A DNA stretch of 44,294 bases from Opitutaceae bacterium (GTDB lineage Bacteria; Verrucomicrobiota; Verrucomicrobiia; Opitutales; Opitutaceae), in contig JAIXVP010000241.1 in assembly GCA_027482905.1 (NCBI GenBank), positions 1 through 44,294 on the forward strand, in the 5' to 3' direction. Position 1 is the stretch's first letter. Every line of letters begins with the position of its first letter. Position numbers and translations under genes: made by a program. The notes beneath the pieces were generated by a model. It saw only the letters and a list, made by a program, of their open reading frames with translations. It did no database searches and was not told the origin of the DNA. Shown here in pieces: positions 25,058 to 32,820 of this stretch.

Positions 25058-25750
25058 TCAGGATTTGGGCAGGGTCTCGACGCCAAGCCGGAAATCGGCG
25101 CGGACCTCGCCCTCGGCGGGCACGGTCACGCTGAGGGTGCGGCCGGGCAGGCGCTCGTGCCAGGCGCGCACCCGGTAGGTCCCGGGCGGCACGTCGCGGA
25201 TCTGGTAGCGGCCGCGGGCGTCGGCGGAGGCGAAGAAGGCGTTCGGCAGCACGAGGATGATGCAGTGCATCTTCGAATGGATGGCGCAGAAGACGTCCAC
25301 GCGGCCGACCTTGTCGAAAACCAGCTCCGGCGTCTTCTCCTTTTTGTAGTAGCCGAGGTCGAACTCCTTGGTGTCGGACATCGAGAAGACGTTGTGGTAG
25401 ATGTCGTCCTCGTTGGGCCAGCGCACGGTGGTGCCCGCGGCTACGGGGAGCACGTGCGGCTCGAAGTTGGCGTCCTTCTGGGTGGTGACGGCGGCGAGCG
25501 CGGGGGCGCCGGGCGTGACCTCGGAGACGGGCTGGTCGATGTAGACGACGAAGTCCCGGAGGCGGGAGTAGTCGATTTTCTCGACGAACTTGTAGCGCCG
25601 GCTGGCGTAGGCGTCGCCTGCGGCGGCGGCTCCGGGCGGCTCGGGCGGGGCCTCGGCGGAGACGGTGCCGACGATGGTGCCGGCGGACGCGGCGGTCGCG
25701 AGGGCCAGGGCGAGGACGACCGGGAGGAGGCGGCGGGGTGCGGGGGGCAT
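25058..25750 (-). CDS. Periplasmic cupredoxin, amicyanin/plastocyanin-like, with C-terminal CarboxypepD_reg-like segment
   Basis: 230 aa from the ATG at 25750, eight bases after the porin stop. That start begins a clean signal peptide (MPPAPRRLLPVVLALALATA). The cupredoxin core is at about 62-168: His119 in IYHNVFS, then Cys155, His158 and Met161 in VFCAIHSKMH. The C-x2-H-x2-M spacing is that of amicyanin type-1 copper sites. About 172-200 resembles a carboxypeptidase-regulatory beta fold (GRYQIRDVPPGTYRVRAW). Such proteins are often annotated 'methylamine utilization protein', but no mau genes are nearby. It probably binds copper or carries electrons in the periplasm. Its place between a porin and a membrane sensor kinase suggests it supplies or relays the signal. 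Confidence 0.87.
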   Translation of the reverse strand: MPPAPRRLLPVVLALALATAASAGTIVGTVSAEAPPEPPGAAAAGDAYASRRYKFVEKIDYSRLRDFVVYIDQPVSEVTPGAPALAAVTTQKDANFEPHVLPVAAGTTVRWPNEDDIYHNVFSMSDTKEFDLGYYKKEKTPELVFDKVGRVDVFCAIHSKMHCIILVLPNAFFASADARGRYQIRDVPPGTYRVRAWHERLPGRTLSVTVPAEGEVRADFRLGVETLPKS

Positions 25751-25758
25751 GGGGCGGT

Positions 25759-27072
25759 TCAGAATTTCAGGCCCAGTTCGGTGCCGATGAAGTTTTCCCG
25801 ATCCCGGGATGCGCCGTCCGTCTGTCGGCCCCACTCGAAGGTGTATTCAAATTTCAAGACGAGCGGGGGACCGATGCGCCAGCCCAGGCCGAGGCCGAGG
25901 CGGTCGAGCTCCTCGGCGAGGGTGGGGGAGAAGAAGTAGCGCCCGAAATCGCCCCATCCGACCAGCGGATAGCCGCCGGGGGCGTCGATCCGGGAATAGC
26001 GGGCGGCGGCGTAGAGGGTGGCGGTCAGATCCTGCACCGTCTCGACGTAGCCGTAGGCGAGGTCGCGGGCGTTGTCGGCGGCGGAGTCGTTGTCGTCGAA
26101 ACGCACCCCGCCGAGGGCGGCGGCGACGTGGCCGCCCCGCCAGCGCGCGGTGGCGTCGCCCTGCCAGAGTTCGGCGTGGAACGAGGTGGTGGTGGCGGAG
26201 GGGCCCAGGGCGCGGAAAAAGCCGTTGCCGAACCAGACGGCGGACAGCTGGTCTCCGGGGGCGGAATCGCTGCCGGCCGCGAGGTCGCCGGTGCGCATCG
26301 CGCTGGCGCTCAACCGCAGCCAGGACAAAGGCGAGCCGCCGACGCGCACGGTCACGGCCTTGTCGCCGTCGTGGTCGCGGGTGAAGTCGACGCCGCCGTT
26401 CTGCACCGCGAGGACGTAGTCGAGCCCGGCGCCGGAGCCGTAGAGCTCCACCCCTTGGTCGAGGCCCCAGACGTCGGACAGGGAGTGGGAGATCAGCGGG
26501 TTGTCCAGGGGACCGCGGACGAGGTATTCCTCGCCGAAGGGGATCTGGAGGCGGCCGGCGCGGATGTTCACCAGGCGGTCGGGTCCGCCGAGAAGGCCGG
26601 AGACGTTCTCGAAGTCGACGTAGAGTTCGCCGAACTGGACGGCGGTGTTGTTGTTTTCGCGGATGAAGAGATCGAGGCCGGCGAAGAAATACACGTCGCG
26701 CAGCAGCTGGGTCTCGAGAAACAGCTTTGCGTCGTCGACGCGGAATTCCGAGTTCGGGAACTGGCCTTCGGAGCCGGTGGAAAAGAACGCGAGGCCGGCT
26801 TCGCCGGAGATGCGAAGCTGACGGTCGGGGCCGGACGCGGGCGGCGGGTCGGCGGGCGCGAGGTCGTCGGCGTGGTGACCGGCCGGGGAGGCCTGCAGAG
26901 AGGCGAGGCGGGTGGTGAGCGCGTCGAGCTGCCGTTGCTGGCGGGCGAGTTGCTCTTGCAGCTGTCGATTTTGCGCGACCAGCTCGGCCAAAGTCGGCTC
27001 GGAAGCGGCGGAGGCCAGCGCCGCGTTCAACGCGACGAACGCCAGCCCGAGCCAGTTTGACCGAATTTTCAT
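25759..27072 (-). CDS. Outer-membrane porin with N-terminal coiled coil
   Basis: 437 aa. A signal peptide (about 1-23, ending ASAAS) is followed by a short coiled coil at about 25-60 (LAELVAQNRQLQEQLARQQR), a Pro/Ala linker, then a beta-rich domain with alternating aromatic residues to the end. The last residues are ELGLKF; a terminal Phe is the usual signature for BAM-dependent beta-barrel insertion. The layout resembles OprO/OprP-type phosphate-selective porins, in which a periplasmic coiled coil precedes a 16-strand barrel; substrate specificity cannot be read. It is first in a three-gene operon with the cupredoxin and the hybrid kinase. Confidence 0.83.
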   Translation of the reverse strand: MKIRSNWLGLAFVALNAALASAASEPTLAELVAQNRQLQEQLARQQRQLDALTTRLASLQASPAGHHADDLAPADPPPASGPDRQLRISGEAGLAFFSTGSEGQFPNSEFRVDDAKLFLETQLLRDVYFFAGLDLFIRENNNTAVQFGELYVDFENVSGLLGGPDRLVNIRAGRLQIPFGEEYLVRGPLDNPLISHSLSDVWGLDQGVELYGSGAGLDYVLAVQNGGVDFTRDHDGDKAVTVRVGGSPLSWLRLSASAMRTGDLAAGSDSAPGDQLSAVWFGNGFFRALGPSATTTSFHAELWQGDATARWRGGHVAAALGGVRFDDNDSAADNARDLAYGYVETVQDLTATLYAAARYSRIDAPGGYPLVGWGDFGRYFFSPTLAEELDRLGLGLGWRIGPPLVLKFEYTFEWGRQTDGASRDRENFIGTELGLKF

Positions 27073-27086
27073 CTTGGGGTTGGTCG

Positions 27087-27114
27087 GTTATAGCGGCTGG
27101 GTTCTCCGAGACAA
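27087..27114 (-). promoter_or_regulatory. Candidate sigma70-type promoter of the porin-cupredoxin-kinase operon
   Basis: Reading the minus strand, TTGTCT (27114-27109) and TATAAC (27092-27087) are separated by 16 bases and sit 14 bases before the porin ATG. The predicted 5' leader would be only a few bases long. The match is moderate and was found by eye. Confidence 0.35.
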
Positions 27115-27216
27115 GTTCGCCGAAGGTGGCAGGCGGAGGGTTTTTACGCGGGCCAAGGTCCCTAGGTAAACACGGCGGATTCGGCGGCCGGATCCGAAAC
27201 CGATGCCGTGGGCGCG

Positions 27217-27247
27217 AAAAAGCCCCGGCGCGGGAGGCGACCGGGGC
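27217..27247 (-). terminator. Rho-independent terminator of the GH88 gene
   Basis: On the minus strand, GCCCCGG (27247-27241) pairs with CCGGGGC (27228-27222) and runs into five T residues (27221-27217). It begins 28 bases after the GH88 stop codon. Confidence 0.8.
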
Positions 27248-27275
27248 GAGCTTCAGGCGGGGCGGGCGGACGGAT

Positions 27276-28688
27276 TTAGAAGAAGGTCAGGTATTTGCCG
27301 GCGGCGAGGCGCTGGATGAGGAGGGCGAGCTCCATGGCGTGATAGTCGCCCCAGAGGCAGGCCTCGCCGTTGGGGACCTTCTGGCCCTTGGCGACGTGGT
27401 CCCAGCCGTTGGGGCGGTGGTAGACGCTGTGGAGGAGCAGGCCCTGGTGCTTCGGATCGGTGCCGAGGTAGGTGTCGGTGAACAGCGTGTCGGCCACGGT
27501 GAGGCCGGCCTGGAGGTAGCGTTTGCCGGCCTTGGTTTCGCCCTTGGCCTGGAGGTAAAGGCCGAGGCGGATGAAGCCCTGGGCGGCGATGGCGGCGGCG
27601 GAGCTGTCGACCGGCTCGTGGGCGTTGAAGGGGTCGGCGGGGGCGGCGGTGAAGTCGCCGAGCTTGTGGGTGTTCAAGGCGGCGCTGTCCCAATACGGCA
27701 CGCCGTCGAGGGCGGAGTAGCCGTCGATGTAGTAATCCGAGGTGGCGCGGGCGGTCTCGAGGAAGAGATCGGTCACGGCGCGGCGGCCGCCGACGGCGTC
27801 GAGGTCGGAGCCCTGGATGGAGTCGAGGTATTCGAGCTGCTCGGCGTAGCCGCAGATGATCCAGGCGGCGCCGCGGGTCCAGGTGGTGAAGGGCGAGTAG
27901 CCCTGCTGGGAGGACGGGCAGCGGAACTGGCCGTCGTTGCGGTTAAAGACCGACTCGTGGGCGACGCGGCCGCGGACGTCGTAGGAATCGCGACCCTGGC
28001 CGAAGAACACGTTGAAACGCGCGGTGGTGGCGGCGTGGGTGACGGCGCGGTGCAGCAGATTGATCGGCTTGTCGCCCTCGCCCATCAGGACATGGCCGAG
28101 CTGGTGCGCGACGACCAGCGAGCGCATGGAGCGGATGGTGTCGGCGAAGAGGGATTGCGGGCCGTTGAAGGAATAGACGTAGCCGGAGGGCGCGACGCCG
28201 GGGCTGCCCTCGAGCGGGGACCAGGGCGCGGTGGCGTTGGTGGGGGCGAAGCGCGCGGCCTGGACGGCGCCGGAGACCTTCAGGGCGAGCTCGGTGTAGT
28301 GGATTTCGTCCGACGAGCCGGACGCGCGGCCCTCGAGCAGGAGGCGGCGGAGGTTGCCGTAGGTGGAGACGTTGTTGAAGCCGTGGTCGTGCACGCCGAC
28401 GTGGCTGACGTGCGAGGCCATGTGTTTGAGGGTCTTCTCGCGGCCGAGCTGGAGGTAGCGCTCCTCGCCGGTGGCGTCGTATTGCAGGAAGGCCATGCCG
28501 AACTGGAAGCCCTGGGTCCACTCGGTCCAGCCGCGCGAGGTGTATTTGCCCTTGATGGTGAACACGGGCGTGCCCTGGGCGGGGTTCCAGGACTTGTTCA
28601 CGAGGTCGATCTTTTGACCGGCGAGCTCGAAGAGGCGGGTGAGCTTCGGCTGGAGCTTGGCGGGGGTGAGGGTGGCGTTGATCTTCAT
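27276..28688 (-). CDS. Glycoside hydrolase family 88 (unsaturated glucuronyl hydrolase-like)
   Basis: 470 aa from the ATG at 28688. The frame stays open 41 codons upstream, but that stretch is translated pyrimidine-rich repeat and is rejected. Family marks of the alpha/alpha-six barrel are visible: GVHDHGF near residue 90 and FADTIRSM near 200 hold the two Asp residues expected for catalysis, and FTTWTRGAAWIICGYAE near 300 matches the conserved TWARGQAW segment. GH88 enzymes hydrate the 4,5-unsaturated uronic acid left by polysaccharide lyases and release it. No signal peptide is present, so it probably acts in the cytoplasm on imported unsaturated oligosaccharides. No lyase or transporter gene adjoins it. 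A strong terminator follows. GH105 is less likely. Confidence 0.87.
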   Translation of the reverse strand: MKINATLTPAKLQPKLTRLFELAGQKIDLVNKSWNPAQGTPVFTIKGKYTSRGWTEWTQGFQFGMAFLQYDATGEERYLQLGREKTLKHMASHVSHVGVHDHGFNNVSTYGNLRRLLLEGRASGSSDEIHYTELALKVSGAVQAARFAPTNATAPWSPLEGSPGVAPSGYVYSFNGPQSLFADTIRSMRSLVVAHQLGHVLMGEGDKPINLLHRAVTHAATTARFNVFFGQGRDSYDVRGRVAHESVFNRNDGQFRCPSSQQGYSPFTTWTRGAAWIICGYAEQLEYLDSIQGSDLDAVGGRRAVTDLFLETARATSDYYIDGYSALDGVPYWDSAALNTHKLGDFTAAPADPFNAHEPVDSSAAAIAAQGFIRLGLYLQAKGETKAGKRYLQAGLTVADTLFTDTYLGTDPKHQGLLLHSVYHRPNGWDHVAKGQKVPNGEACLWGDYHAMELALLIQRLAAGKYLTFF

Positions 28689-28689
28689 G

Positions 28690-28783
28690 GAATGTGGAAG
28701 GCGGGAAACGGGAAAGCGGAGGAATCGAATGTGGAAGGCTGGAAAACGGAAAAAACGAGGGACTGAAAGGTTGGAAGGCAGGA
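28690..28783. repeat. Purine-rich tandem repeat, about 37-bp period, in the GH88 leader
   Basis: Units starting GAATGTGGAAGGC at 28690 and 28727 are spaced 37 bases apart and share a GGAAAxCGGxAAA continuation. A third, partial unit (GAAAGGTTGGAAGGCAGG) starts at 28765. The plus strand is strongly purine-rich, so the GH88 transcript leader would be pyrimidine-rich. The repeat ends at the GH88 start codon. Confidence 0.7.
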
Positions 28784-28914
28784 GGCCGGGCGCGGCGGGG
28801 CAAGCGGGCAACGCGGGGGCGGCCGGGGGCGTGCTAGGGCGGGTCGGGGTGGTGCTAGGGCGCGAGCGTGATTAATGGTTTGCCCCGTCGCGCGCCGGTT
28901 TGCGTTTTCGGTCG

Positions 28915-30147
28915 ATGGGTCGGAAACGATTTTACATCCCCTGTCGGTTGTTTGTGCGCAATCCCGTGCCTCTGCCTGGTTACATTCCCCGCGGAGCGAG
29001 CCCGGCCGCGCGCCGGGTGCTGGCCGAGGTTTACGCCCATGAATTGGCCGAGGTCGGCCATCCCGGCCGGATGGGCCGGGTCGCGTTGGTCGTGGTTTGG
29101 GCCGTGGTGATGGCGCGCGAGTGCGTGTTGAAATACCGGCGCCAACGGCCCGCGATCCGGCGCGAACTGCCCGAGGTGGGCGACGTGGTTCATTTGCGCC
29201 GGTTGTTCGCGTGCGCGTTCTTCCATAACATCGCGCCGGACGAGTTTTACCGCTACAAACTCTATCTGGACCGTTTTTACCGGCGCCGGGGCGAATACAT
29301 GCTTTTTTGGCAACTGATTCCGATGCTCTTGCGTGCCGTTCCGCCCGACGGCGCCGACCGGCTTCGCGACAAACACGTGTTCTGGCGGGCGGCGACGGCC
29401 GCCGGTTTGCCGACCGTGCCGGTGTGGGGCTTCCTGCGCGCCGGCGGCTGGGTGGAGGGCTCGTGGGATGAGCTGGTCGCGACCGGTCGCGACCTGGTCG
29501 TCAAGCCGACCGCCCTCGGGCAGGGCAAGGGCATCGATTTTCTCGATCGGCGCGGAGAAGGCTGGGAGATGGCCGGCCGAAGGCTCTCCATGGCCGAGGC
29601 GCGCGCGTGGATCGAGGCGCGTTCGAGGGAGCACGATCGCATTATTCAACCGCGAATCCACAACCATCCCGCGTTGGCCCGCTACGGCGTGGACGGGCTG
29701 ATCACGCTCCGGCTCCTGACGATGCGCTCGCGTCGCGCGGACGAGCCGGTGCTGCTGGCCGCCGCCTTGCGCATGCCGCACGGGAAAGGGCGGCTCGCCA
29801 ACCTGCATCAGGATGCGCTGGTGGCGCGCATCGATCTCGACACCGGTCGGCTCGGGCCGGCGGCGGGGGTGGCGCCGGCCAACGAGGACCTCGCGGTCCA
29901 TCCCGTTTCCGGCGTTCCCATCGAAGGCGAGGTCGTGCCGCACTGGATGGAATGCAAGAGGATCTGCGTGGCCGGACACCGGATGGCGCCCACGTTGAAT
30001 AGCATCGGTTGGGACGTGGTGATCGATGCCGAGGGCCCGAAATTGCTCGAGGTCAACGTCACCTGGGGGCCGCACGTCCTGCAGATCGCGGGCGGGGAGC
30101 CGCTTTGGGCCACGCGGTTTCCGGAGCTCTACGAACGCACCGGTTGA
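28915..30147 (+). CDS. Sugar-transfer-associated ATP-grasp family protein
   Basis: 410 aa from the ATG at 28915; an ATG five codons upstream is also possible. The C-terminal two thirds match the ATP-grasp fold: a nucleotide-binding strand DLVVKPTALGQGKGI near 200, RIIQPRIHNHP near 245, and a metal-binding end strand PKLLEVNVTWGP near 380 with its Glu and Asn. This is the pattern of the ATPgrasp_ST family, often found in exopolysaccharide or surface-polymer loci. Family members probably ligate a carboxylate to an amine or similar nucleophile, but no substrate is established for this gene. It is not in an operon; it diverges from GH88 and converges on serC. Confidence 0.75.
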   Translation: MGRKRFYIPCRLFVRNPVPLPGYIPRGASPAARRVLAEVYAHELAEVGHPGRMGRVALVVVWAVVMARECVLKYRRQRPAIRRELPEVGDVVHLRRLFACAFFHNIAPDEFYRYKLYLDRFYRRRGEYMLFWQLIPMLLRAVPPDGADRLRDKHVFWRAATAAGLPTVPVWGFLRAGGWVEGSWDELVATGRDLVVKPTALGQGKGIDFLDRRGEGWEMAGRRLSMAEARAWIEARSREHDRIIQPRIHNHPALARYGVDGLITLRLLTMRSRRADEPVLLAAALRMPHGKGRLANLHQDALVARIDLDTGRLGPAAGVAPANEDLAVHPVSGVPIEGEVVPHWMECKRICVAGHRMAPTLNSIGWDVVIDAEGPKLLEVNVTWGPHVLQIAGGEPLWATRFPELYERTG

Positions 30148-30177
30148 ACCGGACCCGGGCGGCGCGTTCACCCGCCT

Positions 30178-31287
30178 TCAACCGTGGCGGCGGGTGAAGT
30201 CGCCGAGAAAGCCGGCCAGGACACGGGCGGAATCGAGCGTGACGGCGTTGTAGAGGGAGACGCGAAAGCCGCCGGTCGAGCGGTGTCCCTCGATGCCGGT
30301 GATACCCGCGTCGGAAGCTTCCGCGAGGAGCCGCGCCTCGAGTTCCGGCGTGGGCACGGTGAAGGTGGCGTTCATCGTCGAGCGCTGGTCGCGGGGCGCA
30401 CGGAGCCGGTAGAGCTCCGGCGCGGCGTCGAGGGCGGCGTAGACGGCGGCGGCCTTGGCGCGGTTGATTTTCTCCATCTCGGCGAGGCCGCCGATTTCGT
30501 GGCGGAGCCAGCGCAGGACGAGCAGGGTGACGTAGATGGCGAAAACCGGCGGGGTGTTGTAGACGCTGCCGGCCTCGGCTTGGGCGCGGTAGTCGAGCAT
30601 CGGCGGGAGGCCGGCGGGGATGGCCTCCAGCAGGTCGCGGCGGATCACCGTCACGGTCACGCCGGAGGGTCCGAGGTTCTTCTGGGCGTGGGCGTAGATG
30701 AGGCCGAAGCGCGAGCAGTCGAGCGGCCGGGCGAGGAAATCCGAGGACATGTCGCAACAACGCGGGACCGCGTCGAGACCGGGCACCCGGTCGAATTGCA
30801 GGCCCTCGACGGTTTCGTTCGAGACGTAGTGGAAATAGGCCGCGCCGGGATCGAGCGTCAGCTCGCCATCCGAGGGCAGCCGGGCGTAGCCCCCGGGGCG
30901 ACCGTCCCAGGCCAGCTTGACCCGGCCCTCGCGCTCCGCCTCGGGCACGGCTTTCGCGCTCCAGTAGCCGGCGCGCAGGTAATCGGCCGAGCGTCCGCGG
31001 CCGCGCAGAAAGCACAGCGGAATCATGGTGAACTGCAACGAGGCGCCGCCTTGGAGAAAAAGGACGCGGTGGTCGGGGCCGAGCCCGAGCAGGGCGGCGA
31101 CGTGCGCCTCGGCCTCGTCCACGATCGAGCGGAACCACGGTGTCCGGTGGCCGAGCCCGAGCAGGGGCAATCCCGTGCCGGGCACCTCGCGCAGGGCCTC
31201 GCGGGTCTCGGCCAGCACGACCTCGGGGATCGCGCCGGGACCGGGCGAGAAGTTATGCGGGAAGGAGCGCTTGGCGGTCTCGGGCAT
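30178..31287 (-). CDS. serC: Phosphoserine aminotransferase
   Basis: 369 aa, full length for the family. Class V aminotransferase marks include FSPGPGAIP at 13-21, GGASLQF at 80-86, SNETVEGLQF at 156-165, CDMSSDFLARP from 178, the PLP-binding Lys203 in AHAQKNLGPSGV, and STGGFRVSLYNAV near the end. It converts 3-phosphohydroxypyruvate + Glu to phosphoserine in serine synthesis and also serves the DXP-independent vitamin B6 pathway. The start lies 13 bases after the stop of the M20 peptidase gene, so the two are probably co-transcribed. Confidence 0.95.
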   Translation of the reverse strand: MPETAKRSFPHNFSPGPGAIPEVVLAETREALREVPGTGLPLLGLGHRTPWFRSIVDEAEAHVAALLGLGPDHRVLFLQGGASLQFTMIPLCFLRGRGRSADYLRAGYWSAKAVPEAEREGRVKLAWDGRPGGYARLPSDGELTLDPGAAYFHYVSNETVEGLQFDRVPGLDAVPRCCDMSSDFLARPLDCSRFGLIYAHAQKNLGPSGVTVTVIRRDLLEAIPAGLPPMLDYRAQAEAGSVYNTPPVFAIYVTLLVLRWLRHEIGGLAEMEKINRAKAAAVYAALDAAPELYRLRAPRDQRSTMNATFTVPTPELEARLLAEASDAGITGIEGHRSTGGFRVSLYNAVTLDSARVLAGFLGDFTRRHG

Positions 31288-31300
31288 CGCGGAGGGGGTC

Positions 31301-32557
31301 TCAGGCCAGGGGCGTTGTCATAAGTCCGGCGTAGATGCGGGCGCTGGCGAGCAGTTCGCGCAGGGAGGCGCGTTCGTCGACCGCGTGGTAGTCCTCGCCG
31401 CCGGGGCCGTAGCCGAGGGTGGGGATGCCGAGGTGGTGCGAGAAAAAGTGCATGTCGTTAAAACCGGTCGAGCAGCCGAAAACGGGGCGGCAACGGCGTT
31501 CGCGGGCGACGTGGCCGGCGAGGGCGGCGGCGAAGGGGTGGTCGGGCGCGGCGAAACAGGGGTGGTTCTCGGAGATCTTGCGGACCTCGACCCGCGGCCG
31601 GGGGGCGGGCAGGGCGCGGGTGGCGGCGGCGAGGAAGGCGCGCAATTCGCGCTCGGCGGCGGCGGCGGTCTCGGTGGGCAGGACGCGGCGGTCGATGGTG
31701 AAGCGGGCGAGGGCGGGGACGGTGTTGATCTTGTCGCCCGGGCCGCCGCCGAAGACGCCGCCGACGTTGAGCGTCGGGTGGCGGACGTCGCCGTCCGGTG
31801 CGGTGAACGACCGCGCGGCCAGCGCCCGGGAATGGTCGCCGAGGGCGAGGACCAGCCGCGACGCGTGTTCGAGGGCGTTGACGCCTTCCTCCGGCGTGCT
31901 GCCGTGGGCGGCGCGGCCGTGGACGACGACCTCGAGCCAGACCACGCCGTTGTGGCCGCAGGCGATCATGCGGCCCTCGCCACCCTCGAGCACGAGGGCG
32001 TAGTCGGGGCGGACGCCGCCGTGCTCGACCACCCAGCCGGCGCCGAGCGCGGAGTCGGTTTCCTCGTCGGCGGTGAGGGACACCTCGACGTTCAGGGCGG
32101 GCGCGGTCCGGGTGGCGCGCAGGGCGCGGAGAGCGAGGAGCAGGCTGGCGATGGAGCCCTTCATGTCGGACGTGCCGCGCCCGTAGATCCAGCCGTCCTC
32201 GACCGCGCCGGAGAAGGGCGAGCCGTGCCGCCAGTCGCCAGAAACGGGCACGACGTCGTAGTGGGCGTTGAAATGGAGGGTCTTGCGTGCGGGGGCGGGG
32301 GCGGGGGCGGCGAGGCGGCCGAGGACGTTCCAGCGCGGGTGTTTCCACTGCTCGGGCGGCAGGTGGCGTCGGAGCAGGGCGGCCGGCACGCGGGGGCGGC
32401 GCACGGCGAGGCCGGCGAGCTTGAGCTCCGCCGCGAGCAGGCGGGTGATGGCGTCGTAATGGTCGCCGGGCGGGTTGACGGTGGGCAGCCGGACGAGGCG
32501 GCGGAGCAGCTCGACGAGGTCGTCCGCGTGGGCGTCGAGGTAGGCGGCGGGCGTCAT
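31301..32557 (-). CDS. M20 family metallopeptidase (ArgE/DapE/ACY1-like deacylase)
   Basis: 418 aa from the ATG at 32557; the frame is open 78 codons further upstream, but that extension crosses an inverted-repeat element and is rejected. Metal-site motifs are present: FNAHYDVVP, GRGTSDMKG, TADEETDS (catalytic and bridging Glu), LEGGEG and, near the C-terminus, GPGGEDYHAVDE. The dimerisation domain lies in between (VVHGRAAHGSTPEEGVNAL). These enzymes hydrolyse N-acyl or peptide bonds using two zinc or cobalt ions. ArgE (acetylornithine), DapE (succinyl-diaminopimelate) and carboxypeptidase G2-like roles all fit; substrate cannot be decided. It precedes serC by 13 bases. Confidence 0.9.
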   Translation of the reverse strand: MTPAAYLDAHADDLVELLRRLVRLPTVNPPGDHYDAITRLLAAELKLAGLAVRRPRVPAALLRRHLPPEQWKHPRWNVLGRLAAPAPAPARKTLHFNAHYDVVPVSGDWRHGSPFSGAVEDGWIYGRGTSDMKGSIASLLLALRALRATRTAPALNVEVSLTADEETDSALGAGWVVEHGGVRPDYALVLEGGEGRMIACGHNGVVWLEVVVHGRAAHGSTPEEGVNALEHASRLVLALGDHSRALAARSFTAPDGDVRHPTLNVGGVFGGGPGDKINTVPALARFTIDRRVLPTETAAAAERELRAFLAAATRALPAPRPRVEVRKISENHPCFAAPDHPFAAALAGHVARERRCRPVFGCSTGFNDMHFFSHHLGIPTLGYGPGGEDYHAVDERASLRELLASARIYAGLMTTPLA

Positions 32558-32611
32558 GTCGGGAGGGTCTTGCGACGTGGGCGGGGAGGTCAACGCCGGG
32601 CCGGTGGGGAT

Positions 32612-32778
32612 AGCCGGGATCATGCGGTTGTCCGGGTCGCATCGAGGCGATCTCGCGGCACCTTTCGATGGGGCCCTCGTCTCGAAATACCCTACGGGTA
32701 TTACTTCGCTCGGTCCGCACCGAAATCTGCTCGCGATCTCGCCCCGCTGCTCCGCCGTCCAACCGCATGATCCCGGCT
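32612..32778. repeat. 167-bp element bounded by perfect 19-bp inverted repeats
   Basis: AGCCGGGATCATGCGGTTG at 32612-32630 is the exact reverse complement of 32760-32778. Inside is a second hairpin, AATACCC (32686-32692) / GGGTATT (32696-32702), with loop TAC. The element fills most of the gap between the divergent M20 and pdxH starts. No target duplication is obvious at the outer edges (flanks GGGGAT and GTGCCT), so a classical MITE is not proven. Transcripts in either direction should fold into a long hairpin. Confidence 0.75.
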
Positions 32779-32820
32779 GTGCCTTTGACAACGCGGGGCG
32801 CGCGGGGCTTGGTTGCGGTT

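Noticed and set aside
22497-25178. 893-aa open frame on the plus strand
   Set aside because: It is antisense to the hybrid kinase, whose domains are unambiguous; the predicted protein is GC-driven Gly/Ala/Glu/Val sequence without a fold.
25058-25750. Methylamine utilisation protein
   Set aside because: The copper-site spacing resembles amicyanin, but no methylamine dehydrogenase or other mau genes are nearby; calling it a mau gene would be unsupported.
31025-32770. 581-aa open frame on the plus strand
   Set aside because: It lies opposite serC and the M20 peptidase, both with clear catalytic motifs.
32612-32778. Classical MITE or insertion sequence
   Set aside because: The inverted arms are perfect, but no target-site duplication or transposase is visible, so it is listed only as an inverted-repeat element.
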